Of a stretch of 64,000 bases of DNA, positions 23,263 to 35,255 are shown piece by piece (positions within the stretch are counted from its first letter, which is position 1; each line of letters opens with the position of its first letter). Below the pieces are notes generated by a model, which saw nothing but the letters and a program-made list of their open reading frames with translations, had not been told where the DNA came from and ran no database searches. The stretch spans positions 33,007,381 to 33,071,380 of the forward strand of contig OY776131.1 in NCBI GenBank assembly GCA_963675135.1, in the 5' to 3' direction. Origin of the DNA: Galeopsis tetrahit (Eukaryota > Streptophyta > Magnoliopsida > Lamiales > Lamiaceae). The position numbers and the translations under genes are program-made.

Positions 23263-23783
23263 GGTTAAATAATGAAAGGAGAAGATTTTTGCGAATCAAA
23301 GTCTTTTAAGTACAAGAAAGTGAAAAGAAAGTGAAATGCTTAGAGGCTTAGAGACCGAGGTCCCCCAGAAAGCCCTCACATGCTTGAGAACTACAAAGAC
23401 TAGATAATGAAAAGGACAGGTTTTATGATCCAGGAGTCAAGAAAAGAGGGAGGATGTCCTCCCATAACCAAGCCACCTGAAATCAAAAAACTGTACAACC
23501 AAGATGTGATTCCAGCGTAGCCTACAAAACCAACAAAAATGGGGGGAAGAGAGCACACCTCCAACACATTCTTTGCTGGTCTTGTAAGTTACTCATGCAA
23601 GAAAGAAGAATACAACAAACAAGTAATATCAAGCTGATACGATCACTACAAAAAGCCCCCACATATCCAGGAGTGTGGGGTCCCCTACAAAGTATGGAGA
23701 GCAAGTATTATGAGCAGAAAATAAAAAGTGTAGCAAAACAAGAGAAAAGTAAATTGTTTGTTGTGACCATGGAAATGTGAAAT

Positions 23784-25961
23784 TTAAACTGCTTTTTCAG
23801 CAGCAGCTTCTCCAGCAACAGCCCCCTCGACCTCAACTCCTTCAGCTCCTCCAACAGCGCCCTCCTCCTCAGCAACATGGTTGCTAGATCCTCCGCCCTC
23901 CTCTGGACCCTCTGTACCTCCCAGGGTATCTGCAACGCCAGTCCCTCCATCCACCTCTGTTGCCACTTTTGGAGCAGAGGCATAAGGATAAACAAGATGC
24001 TCCATAGGCTTTAACTCAGCCATGCTCACCTTGGCAGCCTGCAACTGAGTGGTGGCCTGACCCATGCCGGGTAACCACCAAGGACTGTCGGGGCTCTCCG
24101 TAGGATCCCCCAAGAATTTTGGAGGAGTAGCAAGTCGATCCAGATGGAACTCACGGGAGTAAGTTCCATCAAACCCCGGGGCTGAATGCTCGGCTACGGC
24201 ATTGCTGAAGCCGTGGTCGATGAAGTGAGGGATATGCGGCCCCATGGCACAGAGGAAGCTCGAGCTCCTTAGGAAGCTGGACAGCCACTGAGTATGAAGA
24301 GTCCCCAAGAACTCTTGACCCAAAGAGGAAGTGAACAGGGACTTAATGCAAGCCTGCACTCCGACGTCCGGCAGCTCGCGTTCCATCCGTCCCACCTCCT
24401 GTACCAGATACTTAATCCTAGCTGCATCCTGCTTGCTTTGAGTCCGTAGGAGAGACAACTCCTCAGATAGAGCTTGAGCTCGCTTATGAGCTTTGTCCTT
24501 CTCCGTAGTGATACCCTTGAGGGTTGACTGGAAAGAGGACGCTTCAGCCCGGAGAAGTTCGAGCTCGGCCACCATATCAACACCTTGATCGAGTATCTTA
24601 GCATAGGTGAGGCCAAACTACAAAGGAAAAAGAAATAACGCTTAAAGATATGAAGAAGGCAGAGATTGTGAAAATGGAAAATAACAGAAAATACCTCAGA
24701 AAGAAGGTGAGCGCCATGGAGCAGTCGATCCTCAGGAAGAGGCGTGTCGGATAACTCAGCATTAGGAGGAGCAGGACATCGGTCAATAAGGCGATGGAAA
24801 GGCTCGTATACAGTAGAAGGGGGAGTTTCCTTTTCAGTACGGGTAGTTTTTCCCTTCTTCTTCTTAGAGGTGCCGCAGTCAGAGAAGAAGGCGTTGGCAA
24901 CTGAGCGGGTTCTCCTGGCAACTGAACCAGGGACTTGAGTAGATGAACTGGGGAGAGGAGGAACCTTTGAAGGACTCTCTGGAGCTGGAGTCTTTGCGGA
25001 GCTCTCGAGAGCAGGAGACGGAGGAGCCTTTGGAGGATCTTCTGGAGCGGATAACACAGGGGTCTTCACTATGCTGAGAGCAGGGGCATCTCGGGAGATA
25101 TGAGTTAACCAACTCATTGCTACAGATAACCAAGAAAATTCTCAGAACTAAAAAAATAGCCACATGCAAGAGACAGAATACAGTAATAGAAGATTTTTTA
25201 CCATCTCGAGAATCTAAAGGAAAATCTTGAGGACAAAAGCCGAAGTGGGAGAGGATGCGAGGATTTTTTCAAATGCCAGTAATATCGAAATGATCGTACA
25301 AACGGATGTGAGTATTGAGATTGTTCATAACAGTGTGATTGGAAACAGAGTAGGCTTTCAGAGGAGGAGGAACTACTCCTGGATTGTGGAATATCCAATC
25401 CTCATGGGGAAATGGTCAATCAGTGGGGCTGGTAGCAAAAAAGTAATAATCTCGCCAGGATGAGTCTTCTTCATTGAGTTTTTTCAGAAATTTACAAACA
25501 CGGGACCTTCGCCCACTAACATAGAAGAAGCCATCATTCACCTTACAAGAATGTTGGCTCAGAAACAGTTCGGCAGATGGGTCACCCCCATTCCCTTTCA
25601 CCAAGATGAAAAAGCCTATCATGGTACGGATAGCATTTGGAGTAAACTGGTTAAGAGGGATCTGCATGCGGGTCGATATGGCAGCCAAATAGGGATGAAT
25701 CGGAAATCGTAGTCCTGCCCTAAGGTGAGCCTCGAAAAAAGCAAGAGTTCGGGGTTGGGAGATATCGGGGCGTTCATTTGAGCGAGGAGCACGAAAGGCA
25801 TACTCCGACGGAAAACCATAGGCATGAGCAAGGCTAACTAGGTGAGTATGGTCGATTTGGGAAGCAAGGGAGATCTTATTCTCTGGACTCCCTATCAGAG
25901 AGGGAGTCAACTCGGAGGAATTTTGGCTAAGGGCTTCAGGCGGAGAAAGGGGGTTTGACAT
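23784..25961 (-). pseudogene. spliced antisense gene of the Tat element (Transposase_28-like), two nonsense codons
   Basis: Extra gene between pol and the 3' LTR, on the opposite strand. Three exons with GT-AG introns and consistent phases: 25961-25202, 25119-24695, 24617-23784, for about 672 codons from the ATG at 25961. Exon 1 carries FFEAHLRAGLRFPIHPYLA and LNQFTPNAIRTMIGF, typical of the Pfam family called putative gypsy-type transposon (Transposase_28). Exon 2 is Pro/Ser-rich with a basic KKKKGK stretch. Exon 3 starts with a coiled-coil-like segment and ends in an acidic Gly/Glu tail. Two in-frame TGA codons (25418-25416, 25271-25269) break exon 1; both could arise by C-to-T deamination. 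Antisense extra ORFs of this kind are known in Tat-lineage elements; their function is unknown. Confidence 0.8.
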
Positions 25962-26425
25962 TGATTAACAAGTGCGAATAAAAGAAGAAAAGAGGGATAG
26001 CTAGGTTACCTTGGTTAGGAGGACTATGGACTCAGTCGGAGCGACCGGCGGCAACGAGACTCGGGATGAAGAACGCCTGAAGAACAGATGGAGATAACAA
26101 GAGATTTTTTGGGGGAAGAAATGAAATTCAAAAAGGGAAGAGAGGAAAAAGGGGCGGTTGCGTGAAGTAAATGAGAGGAGATATGGGGAGAATCGAGGAT
26201 TTTCCTCGGGAGAATAACAAAGGAGAGAGAAAAGCGATCGCGTGGGGCCCACGCGCGGTAGCCGAAAAGTCTCCCAAGTTGGAGGCGGGAAAAGCCTTCG
26301 GAGAAGGTCATGTTTTGAAACTTCCTCTCCGAAGCAGGAACGATACACGTCTCTCCAGAAAGACCCTTGTACCAGGTTCTTGGAAATTTTTCTACTCTCA
26401 CAAAAGATGTCCCCCTTTTACGAGA

Positions 26426-26440
26426 GTAGGGGGGAGTAGA
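26426..26440 (+). other. polypurine tract
   Basis: The purine run GTAGGGGGGAGTAGA lies directly before the 3' LTR and would prime plus-strand DNA synthesis. Confidence 0.8.
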
Positions 26441-27167
26441 TGATGCGGCCTAAAAATGTCACCTAATAAGGAGTCGACACGTGTATAAAAGATAAGATCG
26501 AAATAGAAGGATTGGATTATCTAGTACTCTCTGGATAAGGAATCCCCTCTAGAGGTCTCTCTGGAGGGAGCTCCGTCTGGAGAGGAGTATCAGAAAGAAG
26601 CAGTCTTAACATGAAGTCGTGGACCGTAAATATAGAGGACTTCCGCCATTTCCGGTCCAGACTTGATAAAAGGAAGACCTTATCCTCCTTTATCTTAGGA
26701 AACAAAGTCCACTAAGAAGGAGTGTCGCCGAGTCTTCAGGGAGTGGAGAGAAATGAGGACTTCGTCCTCTCAGCAGGGCCGAGTCTTATGGGCAGCTCCG
26801 AAATAAGAGGAAGACTTGACTTCCTCTCCATAAAGTATCTCTATAAATAGGTAAATTCGAGGAGATTTCCAGGTTAGATATTCTGACATTACAAAACTTG
26901 ATATACTTAATACGAGACACCTTTCTGATATTCTTTGAGAACTGATTTGATACATCTAGGATCTCGAGATCCTTGTGAGACATTGATAAGCCCTATACTG
27001 ACTTAGGCATCGGAGTGTCCATGCCGGACCCCCCTCCGGCGTGTTCTTTGCAGGTTCTTGAAGATTTCGAGTGAAGGCAGCATATTCGGAACGATCATAT
27101 TTGTTCGAAGAGAAGGACATCCAATTCAGAGGATACGCAATCCTCCCGTGCAAATTTTGGCACATCA
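26441..27167 (+). repeat. 3' LTR
   Basis: 727 bp, same length as the 5' LTR with about nine substitutions. It is followed by the right target duplication GACCC (27168-27172). Confidence 0.95.
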
Positions 27168-27172
27168 GACCC

Positions 27173-27430
27173 TAACGATAATACAATGAATTTTTGAACC
27201 TTCCTACAGAAAAATAAAGTAACGTGATATGAATTGGGTATTAGTATCCGCAGCAACTGCATTGACAATTATGCCCCCAGAACTCTCCTTGGATGATTAA
27301 ATCAGTGCGCTAGAATATTATTTCCTCCACCAATTTCTCTCCTTCTTCCTAAATATCTTTGCATTCCTCTTTATCCAAATCGACCAAGATACGCATTCAC
27401 ATATGCATACAATCATCTTTTTGTCGTGTT
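27173..27430. other. spacer, nothing recognised
   Basis: Sequence between the retrotransposon and the LINE remnant. No ORF or repeat boundary is supported. Confidence 0.4.
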
Positions 27431-29893
27431 TCCTTTTAGCATTCTACTAAAGTGGAGTAGATTGATTAACGAGTTAGAGGACATTACCGTTTGAATTTCC
27501 AGCCATTTTGATATGCCCATCCACACGTGATATGAAGATGGGCATTCGAATAAGATGTGCCTAATTGACTCCATTTGTCTCATGCAGAAATTACCGTTTA
27601 CACTCGAATTGGGTGGAAGGGCTCATCTTCGGTGCAAGTTGGTCTTAGTAGGCAGCCTTTCACGAATACTTTTCCACGCATGTATGCTGACTTTTGTTGG
27701 AGAAAACTTGTACCAGATTAATTTGAAACAAGCCTTCTCCTCCTCCGTTGCCATGGTCACGTCCGCCTTGGAAAGCCACTCGTATGTCGTCTCATCTGAA
27801 CTTAGTTCCCATCTCCACACCTCCTATGCTCCTTGTTTGACAGGATACCTGCTAATCACAATCAATAACTTGTTAAGCATAATAGTGTCTCTCCCTCAAC
27901 TCCCGTCTCCAATTCCAATTCCACACCCACTCTTTCTCCCTCCAACAATCTCTCGAATCTTGACTTGAGACTCCCCCCACCCCCTTCCCAAAAAAGTGTA
28001 TTAAACTCGTTACCTATCTCCCTCTACAACCCGTTAACAAACTAGCCTCCCACCTCCCCTTTTGTCGCCTTAAGAACTGAACTCTACCACCCTCTCGATT
28101 TATAGCCTATTTCCGACTCGATAACCCCCACTCCAATCCCCCTAAACTCCCGAACTTAGACACAATCACCCTTACACATAACCTGTTACTTTCATTAAGA
28201 AATCTCCACAACCACTTCCCTAGTAGTGCCTTATTAAAGCGTTCTAAATCCATCACCCCCAGGCCCCCCAAATGTTTCGATTTACAAATAAATTTCCACT
28301 CGACCCACGTTATTTTGTGTGAACTCTCATCCCCCTAAAAAGGATCTTTGGATTTTCACAATCTTATTGACTATCTTCCTAGGCGCTCGATAAGTCGATG
28401 GATAGTACACCGGTGGAGAGGATAACACTGCATTAATTAACTTAAGTTGACCTCCTACGAATATCTTCACTTCCCTACACTTTACTCAATTTTTTCCGTA
28501 TTTTCGTAACCACATGGTCCCATTCCATCACTGTTCAGTGGGTTGTTCCCACTTTTAGGCCCAAATATACGAAGGGTAAACTTCTCGTGTTGCATCCTAC
28601 TATTTTAGTCGCTTCCCGTATTCTTGCTTCATCAGAGTTGATCCCGAATAGTCGACACTTGTCCAGGTTAACTCTCATCCTAGCAACCAAGTGTATGATC
28701 TTCGATAATCTACTTAGAAATATTGCGTTCTCAATGCCCTCCTCCCCTGGAAATATTGTATCGTCTGCAAATTGCAGATGTTATATTTTAACTTCTCCCA
28801 ATCCCTAATGGCTTGAACAACCCATTGTTGGTTGCTTTGGTCATCATTGCACTTACACCCTTTGCTACAATTAGAAATAATAAGGGGGACAAGGGTCCCC
28901 TTGTTTGAGACCTCGTTGAAGTTTAAACTCGCCTGTCAGGCTGCCATTTACCAAGATCGAGGCGTGTGTCGAGCTTACACATTCCATGACCCAAGAGACC
29001 CACTTTGGATGAAAATAAAATCTTACCATCAACGATCTCAAGAAACCCCAGTCCGTAGAATCGTACGCCTTTGCAAAATCTATTTTCTGAATCATGCCAT
29101 TCTTCTTACAATACTTTTTTTTTGGACAATAAAAATGATATATTGATTAATGGGACTACCAGTGGTACTAAAAAAAGGGGAACAATTATAGTTAAAGAAT
29201 TGTAGAAGATGGGAGACTTAAGATAACAACTATAACATCCCCCATTACATGCAAACTATTCTAGGATTTTCACACCAATCTTGAAAATAGAAGAAAGAGG
29301 AACATGCTTTATGGTGATATAGAATGCTCCACATCTTTGTTCTGATTTCTTTTCAAGTGTCTTCTTACAATACTTAACTTCCTCAATTGCCTCATTTAAT
29401 GTTACCACACCATTAAGAATTTGCCTACCCCTTATGAACGCACTTTGGTTCTCCGAAATTATGGACTCAAGAACTTTACATAGCCTGTTTGATAGTAGTT
29501 TCGACATGATCTTATACATACCTACAATGAGTGAAATAAGTTTGAAACCCTCCATCCTGTTGCCCTCCCCTTTCTTTAGTACTATTAAGGTGATGAACAA
29601 AGGGTTTAAGCCCTGTACCGGTCGTCCGTTCTGATGAAATTCTTCAATAAATCCAACAATCTAACCTTTTAAGCACATTCCAACAACTATTGATGAAGTG
29701 GAAGTTAAAGTCGTTTGGACCCAGGTTTTTTGAGCTCTCACATGACCATATCGCTTCCTTTATTTCCTCTTCCCTAAACGACCTTATGAGCACGACATTG
29801 TCTTCGTCAGAGAACTTTTTTAGTAGGGTGGCTGTGTCTAGGGTTGGTCTATCCCCTGGTTTCAAGCTGAAGTGCTTTTCAAAGAAACTATAA
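27431..29893 (-). pseudogene. LINE (non-LTR retrotransposon) reverse transcriptase remnant
   Basis: Read on the minus strand from 29893 down, pieces of an L1-type pol appear in order but in shifting frames: an upstream region (KEAIWSCESSKNLGPNDF), RT motifs (SENQSAFIRGRQILNGV; DFAKAYDSTDWGFL; LVNGSLTGEF, RGLKQGDPC), the catalytic box as FADD near 28770, and the C-terminal zf-RVT region (FKLIWYKFSPTKVSIHAWKSIRERLPTK, then ILFECPSSYHVW near 27510). Stops and frameshifts separate them. The endonuclease end is missing. A younger LINE tail (29117-29359) interrupts the RT between YCKK and DFAKAY. Confidence 0.85.
29117..29359 (-). mobile_element. 5'-truncated LINE tail nested in the older LINE
   Basis: About 243 bp with its A-tail as a T-run at 29117-29123, bracketed by a 16-bp duplication TCTTCTTACAATACTT (29101-29116, 29360-29375). 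Its 3' end (TTTTTATTGTCC before the A-tail) looks like a LINE 3' UTR. Its upstream part resembles RT (LSSIFKIGVKILE). Confidence 0.8.
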
Positions 29894-30702
29894 TGTGGTT
29901 TTAATCTATCTCAATTTTCAAACCATGCACTACTCGCTCTATTCGGGAATGACTTGCATACAAAAATTAACACATTTTATAAGAATTTTTTTTAGTGGGG
30001 TGTGAGATCAAATAAAAGATGAGTATTTTGGATGATATAGTAGGGGTGTAAAGTATATTTAATCAGGTGTAAAAGGAATTCAGTGAGTTGTAAAGTAAAA
30101 TGTTAGTTCAAAATAAGTGACAATTTTAAAAATAGAATGATATTGTGAGTATATTAATTTTGTGGTTTATTTTTATATTAGAAGTGTATAAGTAGACACG
30201 GGTGGTTTTTAACCGGCGGTTTCGGTTTAAAAACCGAACCGCAACCGTATTTTCACGGTTCGGTTTCGGTTGGTGATTTTGAAAACCGGCGGTTTTCCGG
30301 TTAACCGTCCAAACCGCCGATTTTCGGTTTTTTTTTTTTTGTTTATTTGTAATTTTAATTTATAGTTAGATTACTTTGTCTTTTTACTCATCATTTTTCG
30401 TTTTAAATTGTTGTAACTTGTAATTATATGAACTATAAGTTACCACTTACTCATTTAGTCACAATTACTAAACATAAGCATTTAACTTAAACATTTTGAA
30501 TAAAAATTACTAAACATAAGCATTAGAATTTAGAAATAGAAGTAAACATAAGCATTTAACTTAAACACATAAACTAAAAAATTAAAATTACTAAACATAA
30601 ACTAAAAATTAAAATTACTAAACAATAAACATAAACACATAAACTAAAAATTAAAATTACTAAACATTTGACTTAAAATCTTCAATGTAGCGGTTGTAGC
30701 CA

Positions 30703-31026
30703 TTATATTTTGTCCGGATGCTTGTTTTGCATGTGCTTCACGTATGTTCCGTATCCTCCCCCGCGCTTAAATTTATATTGCGTACCACAATAGTTGCAAC
30801 AAAGTTGATATGATCCATCAATTGGATTTTGACCGATTACACGAAAGTGATTTTGAAGGGATCTTTGAAAACGAAAATTGGGGGGGAAAGGAAAATCGAG
30901 TTGTTGTTGAACAACTTGAACTCGAACCGTCGGCGGTTGAATGGGTTGATCGACTTCCTCTTCGTTTGTAGGATTGACATTCAAATTTGTTACAATTGAA
31001 TGATTTGATGATCCTTCATTTGCCAT
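30703..31026 (-). CDS. stand-alone BED zinc-finger protein encoded by the hAT element
   Basis: 107 aa from the ATG at 31026. The track frame extends further upstream without a better start, and the TATA at 31127-31134 lies about 100 bp upstream, so 31026 is the first ATG after the likely transcription start. The C-terminal half is a BED-type finger: CNYC at about residue 76, the linker KFKRGGGYGTYVKH, and a terminal H-x5-H-like MQNKHPDK just before the stop. The transposase ORF on the other strand has a related but clearly different BED finger (CNYCTKQYKIKKGGGYG). There is no catalytic or hATC domain, so it could only bind DNA, perhaps as a repressor or accessory factor; that role is inference. 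Confidence 0.6.
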   Translation of the reverse strand: MANEGSSNHSIVTNLNVNPTNEEEVDQPIQPPTVRVQVVQQQLDFPFPPNFRFQRSLQNHFRVIGQNPIDGSYQLCCNYCGTQYKFKRGGGYGTYVKHMQNKHPDKI

Positions 31027-31074
31027 TTGAATTGAAATTTGAAGTTGGGGAAATGAGAAAATGAAAATAAGACT

Positions 31075-31540
31075 ATAAGAGAATAAGAGATTGAGTTTGG
31101 TGTGAAAAATGAGTTGGAAAAGGGGGTATTTATAGGATAAATTGATAAAATACGAATTAAAAAAAAAAAATCCGGCAACCGGCGGTTTTAAATTCAAATT
31201 ATGTGACCTTTGGAAATTCAACGGTCCAAATCTGTTGACCGTTTGAAATCCAACGGCCGAGATAAATCGGGATTTAAAAAAAAAAAGCAACGGTCAAAAC
31301 CGGCGGTTTAACCGCCGATCTGACCCGGTTTACTTTAATTCAAATTCTGACCGTTAGAAATCCAACGGTCCAGATCTGTTGATCGTTGGATCTCGACGGC
31401 CCAGATTGAAACGCGTGGCGGTTAACCGCCGGTTTGCCGATTTTTTTTTTTTTTTTTTATTAATTTCGAATTTTGCTCTATAAATACCCCCTCTTCCAAC
31501 TCATTTTTCACACCAAACTCAATCTCTTATTCTCATAATC
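31075..31540. promoter_or_regulatory. mirror-image divergent promoter region of the hAT element
   Basis: Two arms (about 31075-31137 and 31476-31540) are inverted copies of each other. Each contains TATAAATACCCCC (TATA at 31127-31134 minus, 31479-31486 plus) followed by CTTCCAACTCATTTTTCACA-like leader sequence. One arm points to the BED ORF, the other to the transposase ORF. The DNA between them also contains inverted GGCGGTT and CAACGGTCC words. Confidence 0.7.
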
Positions 31541-31798
31541 TCATTTCTCAACATTCATTCTCAAATTTCTCAATTCTTTCTCAATCTCTTACTCTTATAA
31601 ATTAGTTTTTAATTATTACTTGATTTACTTCTAGTTTTACTTACTTTACTTTACTAAATTCTCAAATTACTTTTTTACTATACTAAAATTTTCAATCTCT
31701 TAAAAACTATAATCTTATTTACTTAATTACTTTACTAAATTCTATTTAACTTCTTCTTACTTTCTTAATTCTTAATTTCTTACTAATTAATTAAGTAA

Positions 31799-33041
31799 TC
31801 TATATCTATATATATTATAAAAACAGAATAGTCTACTAGTAATAGTTTTCCCGCCCATTTCTTTTTGCTATTTCTGGAAATACAAGTTTATTGCTATGTA
31901 CAAGACTCATCGTATCACGTGTTGTTTTTCTGGAGTATTATTTTTTGTGAACAGTAACTTATTTGGTAATATTTTATTAGTATAATTAGAAACCCAATAT
32001 CTGACTGCCAAGACAAAATGAGTGCAGATCTGAAGTTTTCATTGAATATTTTCAACAAGCTTGATGACGTTTAAAAATAATAATAAATGACTGGGTAATT
32101 AACAGTATTTTAAATTTAAATTTTATTAGTAATTGTTTTCTTCATCATTAATCATAGATACATAATTTATAAAATTAATCATCTTGAAATAGAATAAGAT
32201 TTCACTTAAATTATATATATATATATATATATATGTACGTCACTTTAAAAATAAACATAATTAATTAATATTAAAAAATAAAATAATAAGATCATTTTAA
32301 ATGCAAATATTGTGAATAACTAATGCATCATTTTAATTTAAACGAGGAAGTACTGTAAGTTGTTTCATTAGTGAACACTGAATAATCACAGATGTAAATA
32401 ACCGCGGTTTACATTGGTTTAAAAATAGCAATTTAAGATTTTTTTTTTAATACAAATTACCTTGACTAATATTTATTTATTATTAAATGTTGGACTTAAA
32501 TTAGAATTTGAACAACTATGTAGGAATGAAATGATTCGACATGTTGATTTTCAATAGACAAAATTATTAGTAATTATTTTTTAATTTTGTAATGTTATAT
32601 TGAAACTTTGAAAAATTAATGAAATATATTTTTGGTTTATTTTTTCCAGAATATATATTCAATGCATTTTATTTTTTAAAAGTATTTTTTTTGTCATGTT
32701 AGTTTTATTAAATTTTAATAGTATTATTTTATAAATTAATATTCGTGGTGAATTTAGTAGATAACTAAAAAATATATAATTTAATTAAATATTGTGTAGG
32801 CCATGGGTAGGTGGAAAAAATATAACTATAATTTATTAAATTTACTATATTATTTTTAAAATTTAAAATATATAATTAACAATACTATATTATTAAACAT
32901 ATTAATAAATTAATTTTTTTAACAACATTTTAACAAATAGATTTTAAAGAAATTAGTGGTTATACTGACAAATTAAATTAAACCTTGAATCAGAAGAATT
33001 TATTAATATTCAAACCGTGCATAGCACGGGAGAATTGCTAG
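31799..33041 (+). mobile_element. non-autonomous Helitron in the hAT 5' leader
   Basis: Begins TCTATATCTATATATATTA after an A (an alternative TC start is at 31805). It ends with hairpin CCGTGCATAGCACGG (33015-33029) and CTAG (33038-33041) before a T: the Helitron hallmarks. 1,243 bp, AT-rich, no Rep or helicase ORF. Its 3' end lies ten bases before the hAT transposase ATG, so the transposase's leader is mostly Helitron. Confidence 0.8.
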
Positions 33042-33051
33042 TTATATTAAT

Positions 33052-35255
33052 ATGTCTTCTTCAAGAGGAAAGACTATTGGAACTTCTTCATCTTCTCGAA
33101 GATGCATTCAATTATTCAACGAAGAGGAGGATCAAAATATTCGTAGAGTTCTTGGTGACAACATCGTTGAAGATGTTATTAACACTCTTGCCTCGGATGA
33201 TGATGATGAAGAAGGTGGCCGCCCAACTCAAGAAAGTGCAACCGAAAATCCAACTCCAATGGAGGAAGGAGTTGGAGTTCCTTCACAACAAAACCCCATT
33301 TTGAAGTCCGAAATTTTTGCACGTCACTTTCGAAAAGTTCCAACCGCCGAAACCGATAAGTTTATTATTTTTTGTAATTATTGTACAAAGCAATATAAAA
33401 TTAAAAAAGGAGGAGGATATGGAACATTGAGACTCCATTTGAGGTCCACACATCCGGATAAAGTGGGAATTGAAACGAGTCAAACACAACTACGAGGATT
33501 TACCGGGTCCTCCGGAGGTGGAGTTCAAGGTGAGGTAAGTAATTCGACTTCTATTTTTAAATATGATCAAGCATATTTTAGAAAAATGTTAGCTAAAATG
33601 ATAAGTGTTCAACATCTTCCTTATAGTTTTGTGGAAAATTTTGCTTTCAATGATTTGGTACAACTTTCCCTACAACCATGCATGAAAAAAGTTTCTCGTT
33701 CTACGATTACTCGTGATATTGCTAATGTTGTTGGTGAATATAAATATGCTTTGATCAACACTTTTAGATCACTAACAAGTAAAGTTTCTATTTGCGCCGA
33801 TATTTGGAGTGATAATTTTCAAAAACATTCTCATATAGGAATTACTTGTCATTGGATTGATGATTCTTGGACTTTAAACAAAAGATTAATTGCTTATAAG
33901 GATTTTGATGATATTCATAATGCCGAAAATATTAAAACAAAAATTGTTGATATTTTAAATGATTACGGTTTGAATTATAAAATTTTTTCTATTGGTTTTC
34001 ATAATGCTATGCTAATAACGCTAGTATCGAAAAACTTCAAATTGAGTGTCAACCGTATGTTGGTGGAAATTTTTTTCATATTAGATGCATGTGTCATATT
34101 TTAAATTTATGTGTTTAAGATGGTTTAAATGCTTTGAAAGTATATGTCGCTCCTATTAAAGATGCTATTACTTACTTGACGAGACGTAGTAGTTTGATGA
34201 AAAAATGGAAATTTTTTTGTAGAACTAAGAATGTGCATCCAAAAAAAATATCTCTTGATGTGTCAACACGGTGGAATTCTACTTATAAATTGTTAAGAGA
34301 GTCGGTTGAGTATAAAGAAACTTTATGTGATTTTTTCGCACAAGAACATTGTGGTTTTCGTTTACATCCTCAAAATTGAGATCATTGCATAAAAATTATT
34401 GAGATTTTGGAAACTTTTAATGATGCTACTTTTGCTATGTCTAAAGTTTACGAACCTACTTCTCATTTGGCAATTGAACATTGTCTTAAAATTGTTGGAG
34501 TATTAACATGTTATAAATATGATCCATTATTACATGATGATATTGTTCCTATGTTGCAAAAATGGAAGAAATATTTTAATCAAATTCCTCCTATATTTTT
34601 AGTTGCTAAAGTGTTTGATCCTAGATATAAGTTAGATGGTGTACATGACATTTTAGAGTTGTATTATGAAAATTTATATCCTAGTGACGAAATTAGTTCT
34701 TCTAATCGACCGGATCCCGAAGAAATCGTAAGTGGTGTTAAACAACTTATATTAGCATTAATTAGGGAGCATATGGATGCAAATGGTTCTTCCACTTCTT
34801 CTTCTTCTTCTTCTTCTTCACATAGTGCTACTAACGTTCCAAATTTGGCCAATATGGATGCTATAAATAGACTTATTTATCAACGTAATCATAAGAGATC
34901 ACGATCATCATATACTCAAGAATATGAAAATTATATCATGAATTCGACAATGGAAAATATGAAAGGAGATTTTGACATACTAAAGTGTTGGTCGGCGGTG
35001 AAACTTGTATTTCCGACAATGTCAATGCTCGCAAGAGAAATTTTATCGGCTCCCACCTCAACCGTTGCCGTTGAGCAAGCTTTTAGTGTAGGAGGTTATA
35101 CTTTGGATGCAACGAGATCAAATATGACCATTGAAAACGTAGAGAACCAATGCTTGCTTGATGATTGGGTAAGAGCAAAAAAAAGAGTCCAATCGTTAGA
35201 AGAGGATAATGAAGAAGACGAGGAATGGACCTCTACGGGCGGAAGTGAAGAATGA
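33052..35255 (+). pseudogene. hAT transposase, disabled
   Basis: Starts at the ATG at 33052. N-terminal acidic region, BED zinc finger (CNYCTKQYK, HLRSTHPDK), then the hAT catalytic domain (IWSDNFQKHSHIGITCHWID) and the C-terminal hATC dimerisation region (ILSAPTSTVAVEQAFSVGG, LLDDWVRAKKR). Three lesions: a one-base loss near 34008, after which the reading continues in another frame through FFHIRCMCHILNLCV; a TAA at 34116-34118; and a TGA at 34377-34379. The reading ends at 35255. A Ser-rich stretch encoded by a TTC run lies at about 34788-34820. The rest is well conserved, so decay is recent. It belongs to the Ac/RICESLEEPER-like plant hAT group by its motifs. Confidence 0.85.

Larger units (their letters stand above)
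15413..27167 (+). mobile_element. complete Tat-lineage Ty3 LTR retrotransposon (11,755 bp)
   Basis: Two 727-bp LTRs (15413-16139, 26441-27167) start TGATGCGG and end CATCA, with a perfect 5-bp duplication GACCC (15408-15412, 27168-27172). By eye the LTRs differ at about nine positions (1.2%), so the insertion is recent. In order: 5' LTR, primer-binding site, one gag-pol frame, tandem repeats (22107-23262), an antisense gene (23784-25961), a polypurine tract and the 3' LTR. A second archaeal-type RNase H after RT, the long region 3' of pol and the antisense extra gene place it in the Tat lineage of plant Ty3 elements, inferred from domain order. Uninterrupted gag-pol and intact LTRs suggest it could still be active, apart from damage to the antisense gene. 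Confidence 0.95.
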
